Below are positions 53,267-63,121 of a stretch of DNA of 64,000 bases, piece by piece. The first letter of the stretch is position 1. Every line of letters begins with the position of its first letter. Origin of the DNA: Shewanella loihica PV-4 (GTDB lineage: Bacteria; Pseudomonadota; Gammaproteobacteria; Enterobacterales; Shewanellaceae); assembly GCF_000016065.1 (NCBI RefSeq), contig NC_009092.1:2046001-2110000 (forward strand). Direction: 5' to 3'. A program made the translations under genes and the position numbers. Below the pieces are notes generated by a model. That model had not been told where the DNA came from. It ran no database searches and saw nothing but the letters and a program-made list of their open reading frames with translations.

Positions 53267-53911
53267 TTGATTTCTGTATTTTTAGTTGATGACCATGAGT
53301 TAGTAAGAACAGGAATCCGCCGCATCCTAGAGGATGAGCGCGGTATCAAGGTTGTCGGCGAAGCAGGGGATGGCGAATCTGCCGTGCAGTGGTGCCGTAA
53401 TAACGAGGCTGACGTGATCCTGATGGACATGAATATGCCTGGCATTGGCGGACTCGAGGCGACCCGTAAGATCCTGCGTTATCAGTCCCATGCCAAGATC
53501 ATCGTCTTGACCATACATACCGAAGATCCTTTCCCGACTAAGGTGATGCAGGCAGGCGCCTCAGGTTATCTGACCAAGGGCGCGACTCCACCTGAGGTGA
53601 TACAGGCTATCCGTCAGGTGGCGCATGGCCAGCGTTATCTGTCGCCGGAGATTGCCCAGCAGATGGCCCTGAGTCAGTTCAACCAGTCGGAAGACAATCC
53701 GTTTAAGTCCTTGTCTGAGCGCGAATTGCAGATCATGATGATGATCACCAATGGCGAACGTGTCAGTGACATCTCTGAGCAGCTCAACCTGAGCCCCAAG
53801 ACGGTCAACAGCTATCGTTATCGCTTGTTTGCCAAGCTTGGGATCAGCGGCGATGTCGAGCTGACCCGATTGGCGATCCGCTACAAGATGTTGGATACCG
53901 GCCAGTTCTAG
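53267..53911 (+). CDS. uvrY: Response regulator UvrY (GacA)
   Basis: Partner of the BarA/GacS kinase; activates small RNAs of the Csr system. 214 residues from TTG 53267. Receiver: [17 protein letters not shown] with the acidic pair, phospho-Asp in [10 protein letters not shown], Thr in VLTIHTED, Lys in GYLTKGA. C-terminal LuxR/NarL helix-turn-helix [32 protein letters not shown]. coli UvrY starts [14 protein letters not shown], which matches TTG at 53267 ([14 protein letters not shown]); longer starts at 53222 and 53261 are in frame but extend past the family start. AAGGG sits ten bases upstream. uvrC follows 31 bases on. Confidence 0.94.
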   Translation: MISVFLVDDHELVRTGIRRILEDERGIKVVGEAGDGESAVQWCRNNEADVILMDMNMPGIGGLEATRKILRYQSHAKIIVLTIHTEDPFPTKVMQAGASGYLTKGATPPEVIQAIRQVAHGQRYLSPEIAQQMALSQFNQSEDNPFKSLSERELQIMMMITNGERVSDISEQLNLSPKTVNSYRYRLFAKLGISGDVELTRLAIRYKMLDTGQF

Positions 53912-53942
53912 TGTTAACCCGCGTGACTTTTATGGCCTCGAT

Positions 53943-55772
53943 GTGACAGATAGCTTTAATGCGACCCAGTTTTTAAAAACCGTTTCCTCCTCTGCCGGCG
54001 TTTATCGCATGTACGATGCACAGGGGGTCGTTATCTATGTGGGCAAGGCCAAAGATCTCAAGAAGCGCCTCAGCTCCTATTTCAGACGTAATCTGCCCAA
54101 CGTCAAGACTCAGGCCTTGGTGTCTCACATCGCCAATATCGATGTGACTCTGACCCCCAGCGAGACCGACGCGCTGATTCTGGAAAATGATTACATCAAG
54201 CAGTACATGCCCAGATACAATGTGCTGCTTCGAGACGATAAGTCTTATCCCTATATTTTCCTGAGCGGCCATCGTCATCCAAGGCTCGCCTATCACCGCG
54301 GGCCTCAGCGGGAGAAGGGGCACTATTTCGGTCCCTATCCCAATGGCGGCGCGGTGCGCGAAAGCCTGCATCTGATGCAGAAGCTGTTTCCTATCAGACA
54401 ATGTGACGATCTTTACTATAAGGCGCGCTCCCGCCCCTGTTTGCAGTATCAGATCGCTCGCTGCAGCGCCCCCTGTGTGGGTAAGATAAGCGATGAAGAT
54501 TATGCCGAGCAGGTTAAGCTTGCCAGCCTGTTCCTGCGGGGCAAGGATCAACAGGTGATCGCCACCTTGGTGGGCAAGATGGAGCAGGCGGCTATGGACC
54601 TCAATTATGAAGATGCTGCCCGTTATCGTGACCAGATCAGTGCGCTTCGCCGCGTCGCCGAGCAACAGGAGGTGTCCAGCGACTCTGGCGACATGGATGT
54701 GATTGGCGCCTACTATGCCTCGGGCATCGCCTGTTTCCATCTGCTGTTTATTCGGAACGGCAAGATCTTCGGCAGTCGCAGCTATTATCCTAGTGTGCCG
54801 GACGAGACTGAGGTCAGCGAGGTGCTGCGCGCCTTCATGTTGCAGTTTTATCTGAATGTCGACAGTCAGCGCACGCTGCCGAGAGAGATAGTGGTCAGCC
54901 ACGAGTTTGAAGATATCCATGAGTTGGAAGAGGCAATTGCCCAGGCCTCCAATAGACGCCTGCTGATCAAGACCAAGGTGCGTAGCGAACGCGCCAGTTT
55001 CCTGCGTATCGCCGATGCTAACGCCAAGAATGCGGTAGAGACACGTTTGTCCCACCAAAATACCGTCGAGGAGCGTTTCCTGTTGCTAGAGGAGGCGCTG
55101 GAGCAGAGTCAGGCGATCAATCGCATGGAATGTTTCGATATCAGCCATACCATGGGGGAGAGCACTGTTGCCTCCTGTGTGGTGTTTAATCGCGAAGGAC
55201 CGAGCAAGGGTGAATATCGCCGCTATAATATCTCTGGGATCACCCCGGGGGACGATTATGCGGCGATGAAACAGGCGATCGGTCGCCGCTTCGATAAGAT
55301 AGAGGCCGACGGCAAGATCCCCGACATCCTCTTTATCGACGGCGGCATGGGACAGCTGAGGATTGCCCAGAAGGTGGTGAACGAGAAGTTTGCTCACCTG
55401 GATGTGGCACCGACGCTCATAGGTGTGGCAAAGGGGGAGGGGCGTAAACCCGGACTCGAGACTCTCATCTATGGCGAGAACGAGGTGGCCTTTAGCTTAC
55501 CGGCAGATTCCGGCGCGCTGCATCTGATCCAACATATTCGCGACGAGTCACACCGTTTCGCGATAACTGGCCACCGCAACAAACGTCAGAAGACCCGCAA
55601 TACCTCGACGCTCGAGTCTATCCCTGGGGTGGGGCCTAAGCGTCGTAAGGCGTTGCTGCAATACTTAGGTGGTTTACAGCAGGTTAAGGGGGCCAGCGTA
55701 GCGCAATTGTCTAAAGTGCCGGGCATTAGCCTAGAAATGGCACAAACAATACATGATGCGTTGCGAGGGTGA
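53943..55772 (+). CDS. uvrC: Excinuclease ABC subunit C
   Basis: Makes both incisions around UvrB-marked DNA lesions. 609 residues starting with GTG 53943. Order: GIY-YIG nuclease ([25 protein letters not shown]) at about 17-45; UVR motif ([19 protein letters not shown]) at about 200-230; RNase H-like 3'-nuclease domain with [20 protein letters not shown] and [15 protein letters not shown]-terminal helix-hairpin-helix ([18 protein letters not shown]). The order uvrY-uvrC-pgsA is conserved in gammaproteobacteria. No ribosome site is obvious for GTG; coupling to uvrY is likely. Confidence 0.96.
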   Translation: MTDSFNATQFLKTVSSSAGVYRMYDAQGVVIYVGKAKDLKKRLSSYFRRNLPNVKTQALVSHIANIDVTLTPSETDALILENDYIKQYMPRYNVLLRDDKSYPYIFLSGHRHPRLAYHRGPQREKGHYFGPYPNGGAVRESLHLMQKLFPIRQCDDLYYKARSRPCLQYQIARCSAPCVGKISDEDYAEQVKLASLFLRGKDQQVIATLVGKMEQAAMDLNYEDAARYRDQISALRRVAEQQEVSSDSGDMDVIGAYYASGIACFHLLFIRNGKIFGSRSYYPSVPDETEVSEVLRAFMLQFYLNVDSQRTLPREIVVSHEFEDIHELEEAIAQASNRRLLIKTKVRSERASFLRIADANAKNAVETRLSHQNTVEERFLLLEEALEQSQAINRMECFDISHTMGESTVASCVVFNREGPSKGEYRRYNISGITPGDDYAAMKQAIGRRFDKIEADGKIPDILFIDGGMGQLRIAQKVVNEKFAHLDVAPTLIGVAKGEGRKPGLETLIYGENEVAFSLPADSGALHLIQHIRDESHRFAITGHRNKRQKTRNTSTLESIPGVGPKRRKALLQYLGGLQQVKGASVAQLSKVPGISLEMAQTIHDALRG

Positions 55773-55819
55773 GAAAATTAAGGCAAGATTGGCGCTGCTT
55801 TTAGATAATTGGTTTTCAC

Positions 55820-56377
55820 ATGCCGTTTAATGTACCGATAGCTCTCACATTTTTTAGATTAATATTACTACCTGTTTTTGTAGTGCTTTTTTATGTGCCT
55901 TACACTTGGTCACCCTTTGCGGCTGCCTTCGTATTTTGGCTGGCGGCGGTAACTGACGCATTAGATGGCTACGCGGCGCGAAAATTACAGCAATCGACCC
56001 GTTTCGGTGCATTCTTAGATCCTGTCGCCGACAAGATCATGGTGACCACGGCGTTGGTGCTCTTGGTGGCCGAATATAAGAGTATCTGGCTGACCCTGCC
56101 GGCGCTGTTTATGATTGGCCGCGAGATAGTGATCTCAGCACTGCGTGAATGGATGGCCGAGATCGGTAAGCGCGGCGCGGTTGCCGTGTCCTGGATAGGC
56201 AAGTATAAGACGGCGGCGCAGATGGTGGCCATCATAGGCCTTATCTGGAAGCCTAACGAGTTTCTAACTTACACGGCGATGGCACTGTTTTACGTGGCGG
56301 CAATCCTTACGTTTTGGTCCATGGTGAGCTACATTATGGCGGCCTGGGCGGATCTCACAGACGAATCGAACAATTAA
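55820..56377 (+). CDS. pgsA: CDP-diacylglycerol-glycerol-3-phosphate 3-phosphatidyltransferase
   Basis: Makes phosphatidylglycerol-phosphate, precursor of phosphatidylglycerol, at the inner membrane. 185 residues with about five hydrophobic segments (for example [18 protein letters not shown] near the start). The CDP-alcohol phosphotransferase motif D-G-x2-A-R-x8-G-x3-D-x3-D is complete: [20 protein letters not shown] then LDPVADK. ATG 55820 fits the family start [14 protein letters not shown] strong tRNA promoter follows. Confidence 0.95.
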   Translation: MPFNVPIALTFFRLILLPVFVVLFYVPYTWSPFAAAFVFWLAAVTDALDGYAARKLQQSTRFGAFLDPVADKIMVTTALVLLVAEYKSIWLTLPALFMIGREIVISALREWMAEIGKRGAVAVSWIGKYKTAAQMVAIIGLIWKPNEFLTYTAMALFYVAAILTFWSMVSYIMAAWADLTDESNN

Positions 56378-56430
56378 AATGCAATGCGATCACTTAGTGT
56401 CCAAACAGTGCATTAAGGTGAAATAGGGCG

Positions 56431-56458
56431 TTGACACTTGAGGGTAAATCGGTAGAAT
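56431..56458 (+). promoter_or_regulatory. Promoter of the Gly-Cys-Leu tRNA operon
   Basis: -35 TTGACA (56431-56436), 16-bp spacer, -10 TAGAAT (56453-56458), then a GC-rich discriminator (GCCAATCCGC), typical of stable RNA promoters. First tRNA starts 60 bases later. Confidence 0.75.
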
Positions 56459-56517
56459 GCCAATCCGCAGTCAGGGGAAAGCTTGTTAAGACTCTGACGC
56501 GGAATAAGATGAAGTAA

Positions 56518-56593
56518 GCGACATTAGCTCAGTTGGTAGAGCGATACCTTGCCAAGGTATAGGTCATCGGTTCGAACCCGATATGTCGCTCCA
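56518..56593 (+). tRNA. tRNA-Gly (GCC)
   Basis: 76 nt with encoded CCA. Cloverleaf visible: acceptor GCGACAT / ATGTCGC, anticodon GCC in CCTTGCCAAGG, TTCGAAC T loop. Confidence 0.96.
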
Positions 56594-56605
56594 ATCTTAA
56601 CCTAA

Positions 56606-56679
56606 GGCGCGATGGCAGAATGGCTATGCTGCGGATTGCAAATCCGTCGATCTCGGTTCGACTCCGGGTCGCGCCTCCA
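56606..56679 (+). tRNA. tRNA-Cys (GCA)
   Basis: 74 nt with encoded CCA. Acceptor GGCGCGA / TCGCGCC, anticodon GCA in GGATTGCAAATCC, discriminator T73, TTCGACTC T loop. Confidence 0.96.
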
Positions 56680-56718
56680 CTTTATGTTTTAATGCAAATA
56701 TGCGGTAAAACACACTTT

Positions 56719-56805
56719 GCCCGAGTGGTGGAATTGGTAGACACAAGGGATTTAAAATCCCTCGCTGGTAACAGCGTGCCGGTTCAAGTCCGGCCTCGGG
56801 TACCA
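56719..56805 (+). tRNA. tRNA-Leu (TAA)
   Basis: 87 nt with encoded CCA and a long variable arm (CTCGCTGGTAACAGCGTG), as in class II tRNAs. Anticodon UAA in AGGGATTTAAAATCCCT; acceptor GCCCGAG / CTCGGGT. Confidence 0.96.
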
Positions 56806-56816
56806 TCAATTGATGA

Positions 56817-56851
56817 CAAAAAGGCCTCAACGCAAGTTGGGGCCTTTTTGT
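56817..56851 (+). terminator. Terminator of the tRNA operon
   Basis: AAAAAGGCCTCAAC / GTTGGGGCCTTTTT with GCAA loop, 12 bases behind the tRNA-Leu CCA. Confidence 0.9.
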
Positions 56852-57010
56852 TTGTTCACTAAAAATCTCTATTTAATTATTAAAAATCATGTGCCTATCG
56901 CATTTTGCACTTTTGCCTGCTGGGGTTTTGCTAAAGGCGTAATACAATTAATAGAAGAGTCGTTTTACTGTATTGTTTTAATGTATTGCTTATTAAGGTC
57001 TTGAATTCAG

Positions 57011-57577
57011 ATGCGTAAAGTAAGCGGATTTACCCTGATTGAGTTAGTGGTGGTGATTGTCGTGTTGGCGATACTGGCCGTGGTTGCCTTGCCAAGGTTT
57101 ATCTCTGTGGGCCAGGATGCCCACGACAGCGCGGCGAAGGGAGCGTTTGCCGCCTTTACCTCGGGTGTGTCCCTCTATCACAGCTGCTGGGCGGCTTCAG
57201 GGGCGAGTGGTCATGTGGTGGATCTCGCCTGTTTTGGTGACGGTACTATCGATTCGACCACCACAGGCTACCCGCTGGGGCAGACAACCCAGACAAGTGG
57301 AAACAATGGTACCCTGCTGCAAGGGGAGTTTTGTCGTCAACTTTGGGAAGGCTTGTTAGATAATAACGACTACCAGCTGGCGCCACATGATAATGCGGCG
57401 TTTGGTGGCAGTAACGATATCATCTACTGGTACTCTGGTGGGGAGATCAGTAATAGTAACACCTATTGTTACTTTAACTATATTCGCGATAATCGCGCAA
57501 AAGGCAGTGAAAACTGGCAATTAAGGTACTATCCGGGTACGGGCAAAACCTTAATCACACGTTCGACCCTCAGCTAA
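57011..57577 (+). CDS. Orphan type IV pilin-like prepilin
   Basis: Secreted pilin-like protein of 188 residues. Class III (prepilin) signal: short basic leader MRKVSG, cleavage before Phe in G-FTLIELVVVIVVLAILAVV, with Glu5 of the mature chain present. The N-terminal helix is followed by a globular part with four cysteines (HSCWAAS, LACFGDG, GEFCRQLW, NTYCYFNY) that could form two disulfides. No assembly ATPase, platform protein, peptidase or other pilin gene is nearby, so it must use machinery encoded elsewhere, for example the MSHA-type or type II secretion systems. MSHA-like minor pilin is the best guess. Confidence 0.85.
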   Translation: MRKVSGFTLIELVVVIVVLAILAVVALPRFISVGQDAHDSAAKGAFAAFTSGVSLYHSCWAASGASGHVVDLACFGDGTIDSTTTGYPLGQTTQTSGNNGTLLQGEFCRQLWEGLLDNNDYQLAPHDNAAFGGSNDIIYWYSGGEISNSNTYCYFNYIRDNRAKGSENWQLRYYPGTGKTLITRSTLS

Positions 57578-57706
57578 CTCGGCTCCTAGCCTTCTTTCTT
57601 AACATGCCTGGTTTGTTTGGACCGGGCATTAGCTTATAAAAAATCCGTCTTTAGTCGCCTAGGTTGGCCTGTCAACTATGAGCCATAATTATCCAAGGAG
57701 GTTTTT

Positions 57707-59083
57707 ATGGCTTTGAGACGCATTTTCATATTGCTTCTGCTGTGTTGGTCATGCTTAGGTGTTGCCGATGAGCGTCTCGCTGCGGCAAATCAGGCGTTGC
57801 TCGATCAGGTGGAAGTGATCCACCTTGCCAGTGCCTCCAGCGAGTTTGAGCGCTATCGTGAGCAGCTCAGTGTGGAAAGAGCGCTCTCTCCAGCAAGGCT
57901 CTATACCATAGCCCTGGCCGCCGCTCAGTTTTGGCAGCGCCAAGGCATAGCGACCGGCGAGTTTCCTTCAGCGCCTGACGATCCCTATACCAGTGTGATC
58001 GCCAGCGAGCCCCAGGTAGCCGATTATCTGATGCTGAGTAATCGCGTGCGCTATCTTCTTTGGTTGGCGCGCCATGAGTCCTGGTTGCCACTCGAGCCCC
58101 AAGGCTGGCTAAAGCCCGGCGACAGTCATAGAATCATTCCCGAAATAAGAGTGCGCCTGCAGGCCTTGGGAGATTATCCCCAAGGGGATACCAGTGGCCT
58201 CTATTTCGATGAGACGTTAAAAGCGGCCATGATCAAATTCCAGACCCGCCATGGCCTCAAGCCTGATGCCATCATAGGTCCCGCTACCCTTAGTTGGCTT
58301 AATCGCACTCCCAGAGAGCGTGCTCAGCTCTTGGCGGTCAACTTTATCCGCCGGGCCGAGTATCTGGCTGACATAGGGGAGCGCTATCTGCTTATTAATA
58401 TCCCCGCCTATGAGATGTGGCTGGTGGATGATAATCAGGTGGCGCTCAGGTCTAAGGTGATCGTTGGTAAGCCTTATCGCCAGACGCCTATCATCAGCGG
58501 CGAGATAAAGAATCTGGTGCTCAATCCCAGTTGGCGGGTGCCGCGCCGCTTGTTGACCCATGATCTCCTGCCCAAGGTGAGAGAGGATGGCAGCTATATC
58601 AGCAGCCGCAACTTCGAGGTGTTTGACTATCAGGGAGAGCGGGTTATCAAGAGTGACGATGAATGGCGCGACATCGCCAAGGGTAAGTTTCCCTATCGCC
58701 TGGTGCAAAAGCCTGGGGTTGGAAATACCCTGGGGCGCTACAAGTTCTTCTTTCCTAACGAGTACAGTGTCTATCTACACGATACCTCAGACAAGGCGCT
58801 GTTCCAGCGTAGTGACAGGGCGCTCTCATCGGGTTGTATTCGGATTGAGAAGGTTGAGCAGTTAGCCAACTGGATGGCTTCCCATCTGGTGCGTGACAAG
58901 CAGACCTGGGTACGTATGCAAATCGAGCGAGATAAGACCCAGTGGTTTGCCTTCGATGCGGGCCTACCTATACATCTAGTGTATTGGACCTCCTGGCTGG
59001 ATGACGACAATGTTGCCCAGTTTAGAGACGACATATACAAAAAGAATCAAAATATTAGTCTGAGTCTCCACGCCGCAAAATAG
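57707..59083 (+). CDS. L,D-transpeptidase (YcbB-like) with peptidoglycan-binding domain
   Basis: Predicted periplasmic enzyme that makes 3-3 crosslinks in peptidoglycan. 458 residues, signal peptide at 1-21 (ending GVADERL). PG-binding domain near 170-205 (LYFDETLKAAMIKFQTRHGLKPDAIIGPATL), then the YkuD catalytic domain with LHDTSDKALF and the active-site Cys in RALSSGCIRIEKVEQLANW. It is shorter than E. coli YcbB (615), lacking part of the N-terminal scaffold. AAGGAGG precedes ATG 57707. The MepK-like gene follows, an arrangement similar to E. coli ycbB-ycbK. Confidence 0.92.
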   Translation: MALRRIFILLLLCWSCLGVADERLAAANQALLDQVEVIHLASASSEFERYREQLSVERALSPARLYTIALAAAQFWQRQGIATGEFPSAPDDPYTSVIASEPQVADYLMLSNRVRYLLWLARHESWLPLEPQGWLKPGDSHRIIPEIRVRLQALGDYPQGDTSGLYFDETLKAAMIKFQTRHGLKPDAIIGPATLSWLNRTPRERAQLLAVNFIRRAEYLADIGERYLLINIPAYEMWLVDDNQVALRSKVIVGKPYRQTPIISGEIKNLVLNPSWRVPRRLLTHDLLPKVREDGSYISSRNFEVFDYQGERVIKSDDEWRDIAKGKFPYRLVQKPGVGNTLGRYKFFFPNEYSVYLHDTSDKALFQRSDRALSSGCIRIEKVEQLANWMASHLVRDKQTWVRMQIERDKTQWFAFDAGLPIHLVYWTSWLDDDNVAQFRDDIYKKNQNISLSLHAAK

Positions 59084-59194
59084 CCGCTAGCCCAGTGTTT
59101 ATCTGGCCTCTGGCAGAAAGTAACACTTGATCTCCCCCTAAATTAAGGTTAACTTGTCCGCTGTTTTGGTCAAAAAGTAAACGGTGGTGTTGAT

Positions 59195-59743
59195 GTGACG
59201 ATAGTTTGTCCTGCACGTAGGCAGTTGTTATTAGGCCTAGGTGGTGTAGCAATGTTTTCTATGGTGCCGTCTAAAGCGCGAGCGAGTCGCTCGACACAAG
59301 GAGTAAGATCCCTAGGGTTTTACAATAGGCATACAGGAGAACGGGGGCAGGGAAGCTATTGGATCGACGGTGATTATCAAACAAATACCTTGAATGATTT
59401 TAATCACCTGTTGCGGGATCATCGTCAAAACGAGACCGCGCCCATGGATAAGCGCCTATTCGATCTGCTTTTTTCGCTGAAGCAGACCCTACAGGTCGAC
59501 GAAGATTTTCATGTGATCTCAGGATATCGCTCGCCAAAGACTAATCAGATGCTGGCCAATCGCAGCTCTGCGGTGGCGAAGAAGAGTTATCATATGAAGG
59601 GCATGGCGATGGATATCGCACTGCCTGACGTCAATCTTAAAGATCTGCGTGATGCGGCGATCTCTCTAAAACTCGGCGGTGTTGGTTATTACCCAAGCTC
59701 AGGCTTTGTGCACGTCGATACCGGCCCCATCCGTACCTGGTAA
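59195..59743 (+). CDS. mepK: MepK-like murein endopeptidase (YcbK, DUF882)
   Basis: Predicted to cut 3-3 peptide crosslinks in the wall. 182 residues from GTG 59195. The N-terminus ARRQLLLGLGGVAMFSMVPSKARA fits a twin-arginine signal (RRQLLLG), as YcbK of E. coli is exported by Tat. Peptidase M15-type zinc ligands are visible: HVISGYRSPKTNQML, SYHMKGMAMDI and GFVHVD. Substrate links it functionally to the L,D-transpeptidase 110 bp upstream, and both might be balanced. Confidence 0.88.
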   Translation: MTIVCPARRQLLLGLGGVAMFSMVPSKARASRSTQGVRSLGFYNRHTGERGQGSYWIDGDYQTNTLNDFNHLLRDHRQNETAPMDKRLFDLLFSLKQTLQVDEDFHVISGYRSPKTNQMLANRSSAVAKKSYHMKGMAMDIALPDVNLKDLRDAAISLKLGGVGYYPSSGFVHVDTGPIRTW

Positions 59744-59879
59744 GCTAAATGCCGGCTTTGACTCACTTAAGGTTTGTTAAAGCCGGATCACTGTGCTAGT
59801 ATTCGCTCGCTTTAAATGAGGTCATCGTTGGTCGAAAGCGATGACCACCTATATTACTATTGATTTAAGTGAGTAAATT

Positions 59880-60167
59880 ATGTCTTACACAATTACCGCA
59901 CAAACCCGCACTGAAATTGGGAAAGGTTCGAGCCGCCGCCTACGTCATGCTGGTAAAGTTCCTGCAGTTATCTATGGTGCGGGCAAAGAAGCCGTTTCTA
60001 TCGAATTCGAACACCGTTCAATCATCAACATCCAAACTAACGATGATTTCTACAACAGCGACATCACTATCGTTCTAGACGGTAAAGAAGTTAAAGTTCG
60101 TGTTCAAGCTATGCAACGTCACGCGTTCAAGCCTATGATCGAGCACGTGGATTTCAAATTCGCTTAA
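59880..60167 (+). CDS. rplY: Ribosomal protein L25
   Basis: Binds 5S rRNA in the large ribosomal subunit. Short form, 95 residues, same as E. coli: [33 protein letters not shown] start, then [19 protein letters not shown] and ending with [16 protein letters not shown] 59880; the other frame start at 59869 is a shadow. A strong bidirectional terminator follows. Confidence 0.97.
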   Translation: MSYTITAQTRTEIGKGSSRRLRHAGKVPAVIYGAGKEAVSIEFEHRSIINIQTNDDFYNSDITIVLDGKEVKVRVQAMQRHAFKPMIEHVDFKFA

Positions 60168-60181
60168 TAGCGGATCTGAAA

Positions 60182-60211
60182 TAAAAAAAGCGCCTTCGTG
60201 GCGCTTTTTTT
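60182..60211. terminator. Bidirectional terminator between rplY and spoVR
   Basis: AAAAAAAGCGCC / GGCGCTTTTTTT with a TTCGT loop; A and T runs on both sides allow it to serve both convergent genes. Confidence 0.93.
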
Positions 60212-60264
60212 ATGCCTTTATTTCCCGTATCCCTATTTACCCATTCCCTTCTTTTCCTATCCCT

Positions 60265-61797
60265 CTATGCCGCAGGATCAGATTCCGAGAGCTTTTCCGG
60301 ACAACTGGCAATCACGATAGGCTCGCCCTGATCGTTAATCTCTTCCAAGGTAACATTAAAGCCCCAGAGCCTGTGTAGGTGTTTGACCACTTGCTGGCAG
60401 CTCTTATCCAATGGAATGCGATTGATGGGGATGTAGCGCAGCGTCAACGAGCGATCGCCAGAGATGGCAACGCTCTGCACCTGAATGTTGGGCTCAAGGT
60501 TAGACAGATTGTACTGCTGGGACAGTGTTTGGCGGATCTCCTGGTAACCCAGATCGTCATGGATCTCCGAAATACTGAGATAGTTTTTCTTGTCATCGTC
60601 CAGAATACTGAAAAACTTGAACTGGCGAATGATGTTAGGCGACATATATTGGCTGATAAAGCTCTCGTCTTTAAAGTTTTCCATGGCGAAGTGCAGGGTA
60701 TCGAGCCAGTTTCTGCCGGCGATATCGGGAAACCAACGTTTATCCTCTTCGGTGGGCGACTCGCAGATGCGGCGAATGTCGACAAACATGTTAAAGCCCA
60801 GCGCATAGGGGTTGATGCCTGAGTAGTAGGGGCTGTTATAGCTTGGCTGGGCGATCACATTGGTGTGGTTTTTCAAAAACTCTATCATGAAGCGGTCGGA
60901 GACCAGCCCCTCGTCGTAGAGGTGGTTGAGGATCGTGTAGTGCCAAAAGGTGGCCCATCCTTCGTTCATCACCTGGGTCTGTCTCTGAGGATAGAAATAT
61001 TGCCCCATCTTACGCACGATCCGCACTATTTCTCTCTGCCAGGGCTCGAGTAGGGGGGCATTCTTCTCGATGAAGTAGAGGATATTCTCCTGGGGCTCGG
61101 CGGGAAAATTGGGGGCGCTCTGCTGCTTTTGGGTGTCCGGCGTCAGGGGGATGGTGCGCCAAAGATCGTTCACCTGGCTCTGCAGGTAGGCCTCACGCTC
61201 TTTCTGGCGTACCTTTTCCTCTTTGAGTGAGATCTCGCTAGGGCGCTTGTAGCGATCGACGCCGTAGTTCATCAGGGCGTGGCAAGAGTCCAGTACTAAC
61301 TCTACCTGCTCCTCACCATAGCGCTCCTCACACTCCCTGACATAGTTTTTGGCAAACACCAGATAGTCGATGATAGAGCTGGCGTCGGTCCAGGTCTTAA
61401 ACAGATAGTTGCTCTTAAAAAAGCTGTTGTGGCCGAAACAGGCGTGCGCCATCACTAGCGCCTGCATGGTAATAGTATTCTCCTCCATCAAGTAGGCGAT
61501 ACAAGGATCAGAGTTGATCACTATCTCGTAGGCCAGCCCCATCTGGCCACGCTTATAGCCTTGCTCTGTTTCGATAAACTTCTTACCAAAGGACCAATGG
61601 GTATAGCCTATGGGCATGCCGATCCCCGCATAGGCATCCATCATCTGCTCGGCGGTGATCACCTCAATCTGGTTCTTATAAGTATCCAGACGGTAGTGAT
61701 CCGCCACCCGCTCTATCTCGGTAAGATAAGATTCCAACAGCTCGAAGGTCCAGTCCGGGCCGTCATTTAATACAGTGCGCTTCTTTTTTGAACTCAT
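60265..61797 (-). CDS. SpoVR family protein (YcgB)
   Basis: Protein of 510 residues in the SpoVR family. The N-terminal half carries a conserved histidine-rich core with MAHACFGHNSFFKSNYLF and TWTDASSIIDYLVFA; later VMNEGWATFWHYTILNHLYDEG, SGINPYALGFNMFVDI and ISEIHDDLGYQEIR. Biochemical role unknown; SpoVR affects the spore cortex in Bacillus and YcgB is a stress-associated protein in E. coli. No signal peptide. It is last in the leftward prkA-yeaH-spoVR unit, nine bases behind yeaH, an arrangement found widely and linked to general stress. Confidence 0.93.
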   Translation of the reverse strand: MSSKKKRTVLNDGPDWTFELLESYLTEIERVADHYRLDTYKNQIEVITAEQMMDAYAGIGMPIGYTHWSFGKKFIETEQGYKRGQMGLAYEIVINSDPCIAYLMEENTITMQALVMAHACFGHNSFFKSNYLFKTWTDASSIIDYLVFAKNYVRECEERYGEEQVELVLDSCHALMNYGVDRYKRPSEISLKEEKVRQKEREAYLQSQVNDLWRTIPLTPDTQKQQSAPNFPAEPQENILYFIEKNAPLLEPWQREIVRIVRKMGQYFYPQRQTQVMNEGWATFWHYTILNHLYDEGLVSDRFMIEFLKNHTNVIAQPSYNSPYYSGINPYALGFNMFVDIRRICESPTEEDKRWFPDIAGRNWLDTLHFAMENFKDESFISQYMSPNIIRQFKFFSILDDDKKNYLSISEIHDDLGYQEIRQTLSQQYNLSNLEPNIQVQSVAISGDRSLTLRYIPINRIPLDKSCQQVVKHLHRLWGFNVTLEEINDQGEPIVIASCPEKLSESDPAA

Positions 61798-61805
61798 AAG
61801 GCCCC

Positions 61806-63074
61806 CTAAACAGCTTGTTTCTTAAACAGTTCTCTAAATACAGGGTAAATGTCCTCGGCCTGTTTAATGTGCTGAACTGCAATATTATCGTGAGTCTTCT
61901 GTAGTCCTTCGTATTCTCGCCACAGGGTTTGATGGGCGCGGTTGGTGATCTCGATATAGCTAAAGTAACGCACCACGGGCAGCAACTTACGCTCGAGGAT
62001 CTGGCGGCAGGTAGGGGAGTCATCGGCCCAGTTGTCGCCATCCGATGCCTGGGCCGCATAGATGTTCCACTCGCTCTCTGGATAGCGCTCACGCTGGATC
62101 TCATGCATCAGCTTGAGCGCACTGGATACTATGGTGCCGCCGGTTTCCTGGGAGTAGAAAAACTCGTGCTCATCCACCTCTTTGGCCTGGGTGTGGTGCC
62201 GTATGTAGACCACCTCCAGATTCTTATAGGTGCGGGTGAGAAACAGATAGAGCAGGATATAGAAGCGTTTGGCCATATCTTTGGTGGCCTGATCCATAGA
62301 GCCAGACACATCCATGAGACAGAACATCACTGCCTGGCTCGAGGGCACCTCGCGCTTGGCGAAATTGTTGTACCTGAGATCGAAGGTGTCGATAAAGGGT
62401 ACCTTGGCAATCTTGGCCTCAAGCTCCGCTATCTGCTCCTTCAGGGCGATGATCTTCTCCGCCTCCGAACCGGGAGTCTGCTCTAGGGCCTCTAGCTCTG
62501 CCTTAAGCTCTTTCAGCAGCGCCTTCTTCGAGGAGGACATGGCGATCCGACGTGCCAGGGATGAGCGCAGCGAGCGAATGATGTTGATGTTGGCGGGCAC
62601 GCCATCATTGGTAAAACCGGCGCGATAGGTTTGATACTCCACCAGTTTATTGAGGCGATTGCGCTGCAGGTTGGGGAGTTCGAGATCTTCAAACAACAGT
62701 TCCAAATATTCATCTTTGGAGATCTGAAATACGAAATCGTCCTGGCCCTCGCCTGAGTTAGACGCGTCCCCCTGACCGCTGCCCTGGCCGCCGCCCTGGT
62801 GCGGACGCTCAACCTTATCGCCGCGGGAGAATTGATCGTTGCCCGGATGCACCCGCTCGCGCATGCCCCCTTGCCCCTGATGAAAGGTGGGCTCGCTAAT
62901 ATCCCGTGTCGGGATGCTGATCTTCTCGCCTTTATCTATGTCGGTCACGCTGCGCCGGGTCACGGCGTCACTGACGGCCTTCTTGATCTGTTGCTTATAG
63001 CGGTTGATAAAACGTTGACGATTGACTGTACTCTTTCCCTTAGTATTCAATCTTCTATCGATAAAATTAGCCAT
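61806..63074 (-). CDS. yeaH: YeaH/YhbH family protein (DUF444, vWA-like)
   Basis: Protein of 422 residues. N-terminal part with [21 protein letters not shown] and a glycine-rich segment ([17 protein letters not shown]); a DUF444 core; then a von Willebrand-like domain with [22 protein letters not shown] and [21 protein letters not shown] 63074 (MANFIDRR) is preferred, with GGGAGG five bases ahead. Function unknown; it works with the YeaG kinase in stress adaptation in E. coli. Sits between prkA and spoVR in one operon. Confidence 0.92.
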   Translation of the reverse strand: MANFIDRRLNTKGKSTVNRQRFINRYKQQIKKAVSDAVTRRSVTDIDKGEKISIPTRDISEPTFHQGQGGMRERVHPGNDQFSRGDKVERPHQGGGQGSGQGDASNSGEGQDDFVFQISKDEYLELLFEDLELPNLQRNRLNKLVEYQTYRAGFTNDGVPANINIIRSLRSSLARRIAMSSSKKALLKELKAELEALEQTPGSEAEKIIALKEQIAELEAKIAKVPFIDTFDLRYNNFAKREVPSSQAVMFCLMDVSGSMDQATKDMAKRFYILLYLFLTRTYKNLEVVYIRHHTQAKEVDEHEFFYSQETGGTIVSSALKLMHEIQRERYPESEWNIYAAQASDGDNWADDSPTCRQILERKLLPVVRYFSYIEITNRAHQTLWREYEGLQKTHDNIAVQHIKQAEDIYPVFRELFKKQAV

Positions 63075-63121
63075 GCGCACCTCCCAAGACTAGCGGGGAG
63101 CAAACTCCCCGTGTACGGGTA

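Noticed and set aside
53973..55058. 361-residue ORF antisense to uvrC
   Set aside because: uvrC has all its domains in the other strand and the antisense text has no recognisable domain; high-GC shadow frame.
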